Below are positions 15,047 through 16,323 of a DNA stretch of 16,323 nt, one piece after another. The stretch spans positions 1-16,323 of the forward strand of contig DAOUCV010000018.1 of NCBI GenBank assembly GCA_034432095.1. The letters are read 5' to 3'. The notes under the pieces are model-generated. The model searched no databases. It was not told where the DNA came from and worked only from the letters and a program-made list of their open reading frames with translations. Position 1 is the first letter of the stretch; every line of letters starts with the position of its first letter. The position numbers were made by a program, and so were the translations under genes. This DNA comes from DAOUCV01 sp034432095 (lineage in GTDB: Bacteria; Chloroflexota; Dehalococcoidia; Dehalococcoidales; UBA2162).

Positions 15047-16198
15047 ATGGGTAAAGACAGGAGTGATAAAACCAGTCTGGTGACTTTGCCCTACCACCGA
15101 TTGGTGGTTAAGCTTGGCACCAGCCTTCTTACCGGTGGCAGTGACCATCTGAATGAAGAAATAATGTCGGGGCTGGTAGCCCAGGTGGCACAGTTACACA
15201 AGCAAGGTCTGGAGTTAATTATTGTTTCTTCCGGAGCCATAGCTGCCGGCAGGCATAAGCTTGGGCTGACCAAGGAGCGCAGAGGTATTCCTTTCAGGCA
15301 GGTGCTGGCTTCAGTGGGACAGAGTCGGCTGATGAACATCTACGACCAGCTCTTTGCCCAACATAATATTACTGTAGCGCAAGCGCTGCTGACCAAGGCT
15401 GACCTAGCTGACCGGGCTGGCTATCTCAATGCCCGCAATACCCTCCTCGCTTTACTTGAACTAAGGGTGGTGTGTATTGTCAATGAGAATGATGTGGTGG
15501 CGGTAGATGAGATTCAGGAAGCCAAGTTTGGTGATAACGATAATCTGTCTGCCATGGTAGCTAACCTGGTTGATGCCGACCTTTTGTTGATTCTCAGTGA
15601 TATTGCCGGGCTATATACAGCTGACCCCTACCGCCATCCTGACGCCCGTCTTATTCCACAGGTAGACCGGATTGATGAAAAGATTGAAAGTCTGGCGGCA
15701 GGGACATCGGGCAGTCTTGGCACCGGAGGGATGGCTACCAAGCTTGAGGCTGCCAAACTGGCGATGGCTTCAGGAGTCAACGTAATCATCGCTGACGGTC
15801 GGGAACCGGATATAATTTTGAGGCTAGCGGCAGGTGAAAAAGCCGGCACCCATTTCCTGCCAACCGCTAGCAAGCTGGAGAGTCGTCAGCGCTGGATGCT
15901 CAGCGGGCTTTCCACCAAGGGAAAACTGGTGGTGGATTCCGGTGCCGCCCTGGCTCTAAAAAAGCAGAAGCGAAGCCTGCTGGCGGCCGGCATCATACAG
16001 ATTGAGGGTGAGTTTCAGCGTGGTGACATCGTTAATATCTACGACCCCCAGGGAGTCCGGTTAGGTTGTGGCATAACCAACTATAGCTCGGCTGATATTG
16101 CGGTTATTAAAGGGGTACACTCCAAGAAAATCGCTTCTATGCTCGGCTACGACTACGGCTCTGAAGTCGTCCACCGAAACAATCTGGTGGTGATATAG
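15047..16198 (+). CDS. proB: Glutamate 5-kinase
   Basis: Glutamate 5-kinase phosphorylates L-glutamate to gamma-glutamyl phosphate, the first and feedback-controlled step of proline synthesis. The 383-residue protein has the amino-acid kinase domain (about 17-265) with VVKLGTSLLTGG (20-31), SSGAIAAG (61-68), NENDVVAVDEI (146-156), FGDNDNLSAMVA (161-172) and GTGGMATKLEAAKLA (225-239). A C-terminal PUA domain follows (about 290-372), as in the long E. coli-type enzymes. The ATG at 15047 lacks a clear Shine-Dalgarno; GTG 15080 is an alternative, also without a well-placed one. It sits alone after its own promoter. proA is not in the 125 bases after the stop, although ProA would be needed for the next step. 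Confidence 0.97.
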   Translation: MGKDRSDKTSLVTLPYHRLVVKLGTSLLTGGSDHLNEEIMSGLVAQVAQLHKQGLELIIVSSGAIAAGRHKLGLTKERRGIPFRQVLASVGQSRLMNIYDQLFAQHNITVAQALLTKADLADRAGYLNARNTLLALLELRVVCIVNENDVVAVDEIQEAKFGDNDNLSAMVANLVDADLLLILSDIAGLYTADPYRHPDARLIPQVDRIDEKIESLAAGTSGSLGTGGMATKLEAAKLAMASGVNVIIADGREPDIILRLAAGEKAGTHFLPTASKLESRQRWMLSGLSTKGKLVVDSGAALALKKQKRSLLAAGIIQIEGEFQRGDIVNIYDPQGVRLGCGITNYSSADIAVIKGVHSKKIASMLGYDYGSEVVHRNNLVVI

Positions 16199-16323
16199 CG
16201 GAGAGTCAAAGAGGGGCGAAGTCCGATGTGCAATACACCGCGTATTTGGTCAAGCCTCTCATTTGATGGGTGTCAAACGTCATGTATTCCACCCGGGTTA
16301 GCAGGAGATATTCCCCCACCCCA
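16199..16323. other. Non-coding tail of the window
   Basis: I see no gene, terminator or recognisable repeat in these 125 bases after proB. Any downstream partner such as proA would lie beyond the window. Confidence 0.5.

Noticed and set aside
16310..16323. Shared CCCCCACC at both ends of the window as a circular or terminal repeat
   Set aside because: The match is only about eight bases of low-complexity sequence and can easily arise by chance.

Overview
The window carries an ordinary bacterial gene set of intermediate GC content, with several ATG, TTG and GTG starts. A long Lys/Glu-linker peptide-type binding lipoprotein, a lone ADP-forming acyl-CoA synthetase alpha subunit, a family III CoA-transferase, an MmgE/PrpD protein and an old-yellow-enzyme homologue occurring together suggest an uncultured Chloroflexota (Dehalococcoidia-like) bacterium of an anoxic or low-energy habitat. 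That assignment rests on recalled gene-content patterns only. No rRNA, tRNA or CRISPR array was seen.

Layout. 1-294 is non-coding leader with two stem-loops. 295-2157 (+) is a lipoprotein ABC solute-binding protein closed by a strong intrinsic terminator (2186-2222). A perfect 16-bp palindrome and a possible promoter precede an acyl-CoA synthetase (ADP-forming) alpha-like gene ending at 3748 (+). Convergent to it is a three-gene minus-strand operon, 7429 to 3849: SDR oxidoreductase, MmgE/PrpD protein, CaiB/BaiF CoA-transferase. The operon has a near-consensus promoter (TTGACA-16-TATAAT, 7487-7460). Between this operon and the divergent MFS transporter (to 9297, +) lies a decayed peroxiredoxin gene. 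Next come an IS21-like transposase scrap, an old-yellow-enzyme family oxidoreductase (9578-10648, +), a 300-bp gap and a deleted IS3-family element abutting the 3' end of mfd. mfd (14895-11413, -) and proB (15047-16198, +) diverge from back-to-back promoters.

How the genes work together. The SDR, MmgE/PrpD and CoA-transferase genes are tightly spaced and co-directional. With the facing acyl-CoA synthetase subunit they look like a module that activates, dehydrates or isomerises, and oxidises a small carboxylic or hydroxy acid as a CoA ester. The substrate cannot be read from sequence. The binding protein and MFS carrier may serve uptake and efflux, but nothing ties them to that pathway. mfd (transcription-coupled repair) and proB (proline synthesis) are housekeeping genes.

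The most interesting signal is the peroxiredoxin remnant at 7768-7461 (-). In a stretch of about 82 codons the only in-frame stop is a TGA exactly where the peroxidatic cysteine belongs. A stem-loop follows at the spacing and with the apical G expected of a bacterial SECIS element. The gene is truncated and frameshifted, so this is best read as the fossil (or mis-assembled copy) of a selenocysteine peroxiredoxin. The operon promoter now sits inside its lost 3' half.
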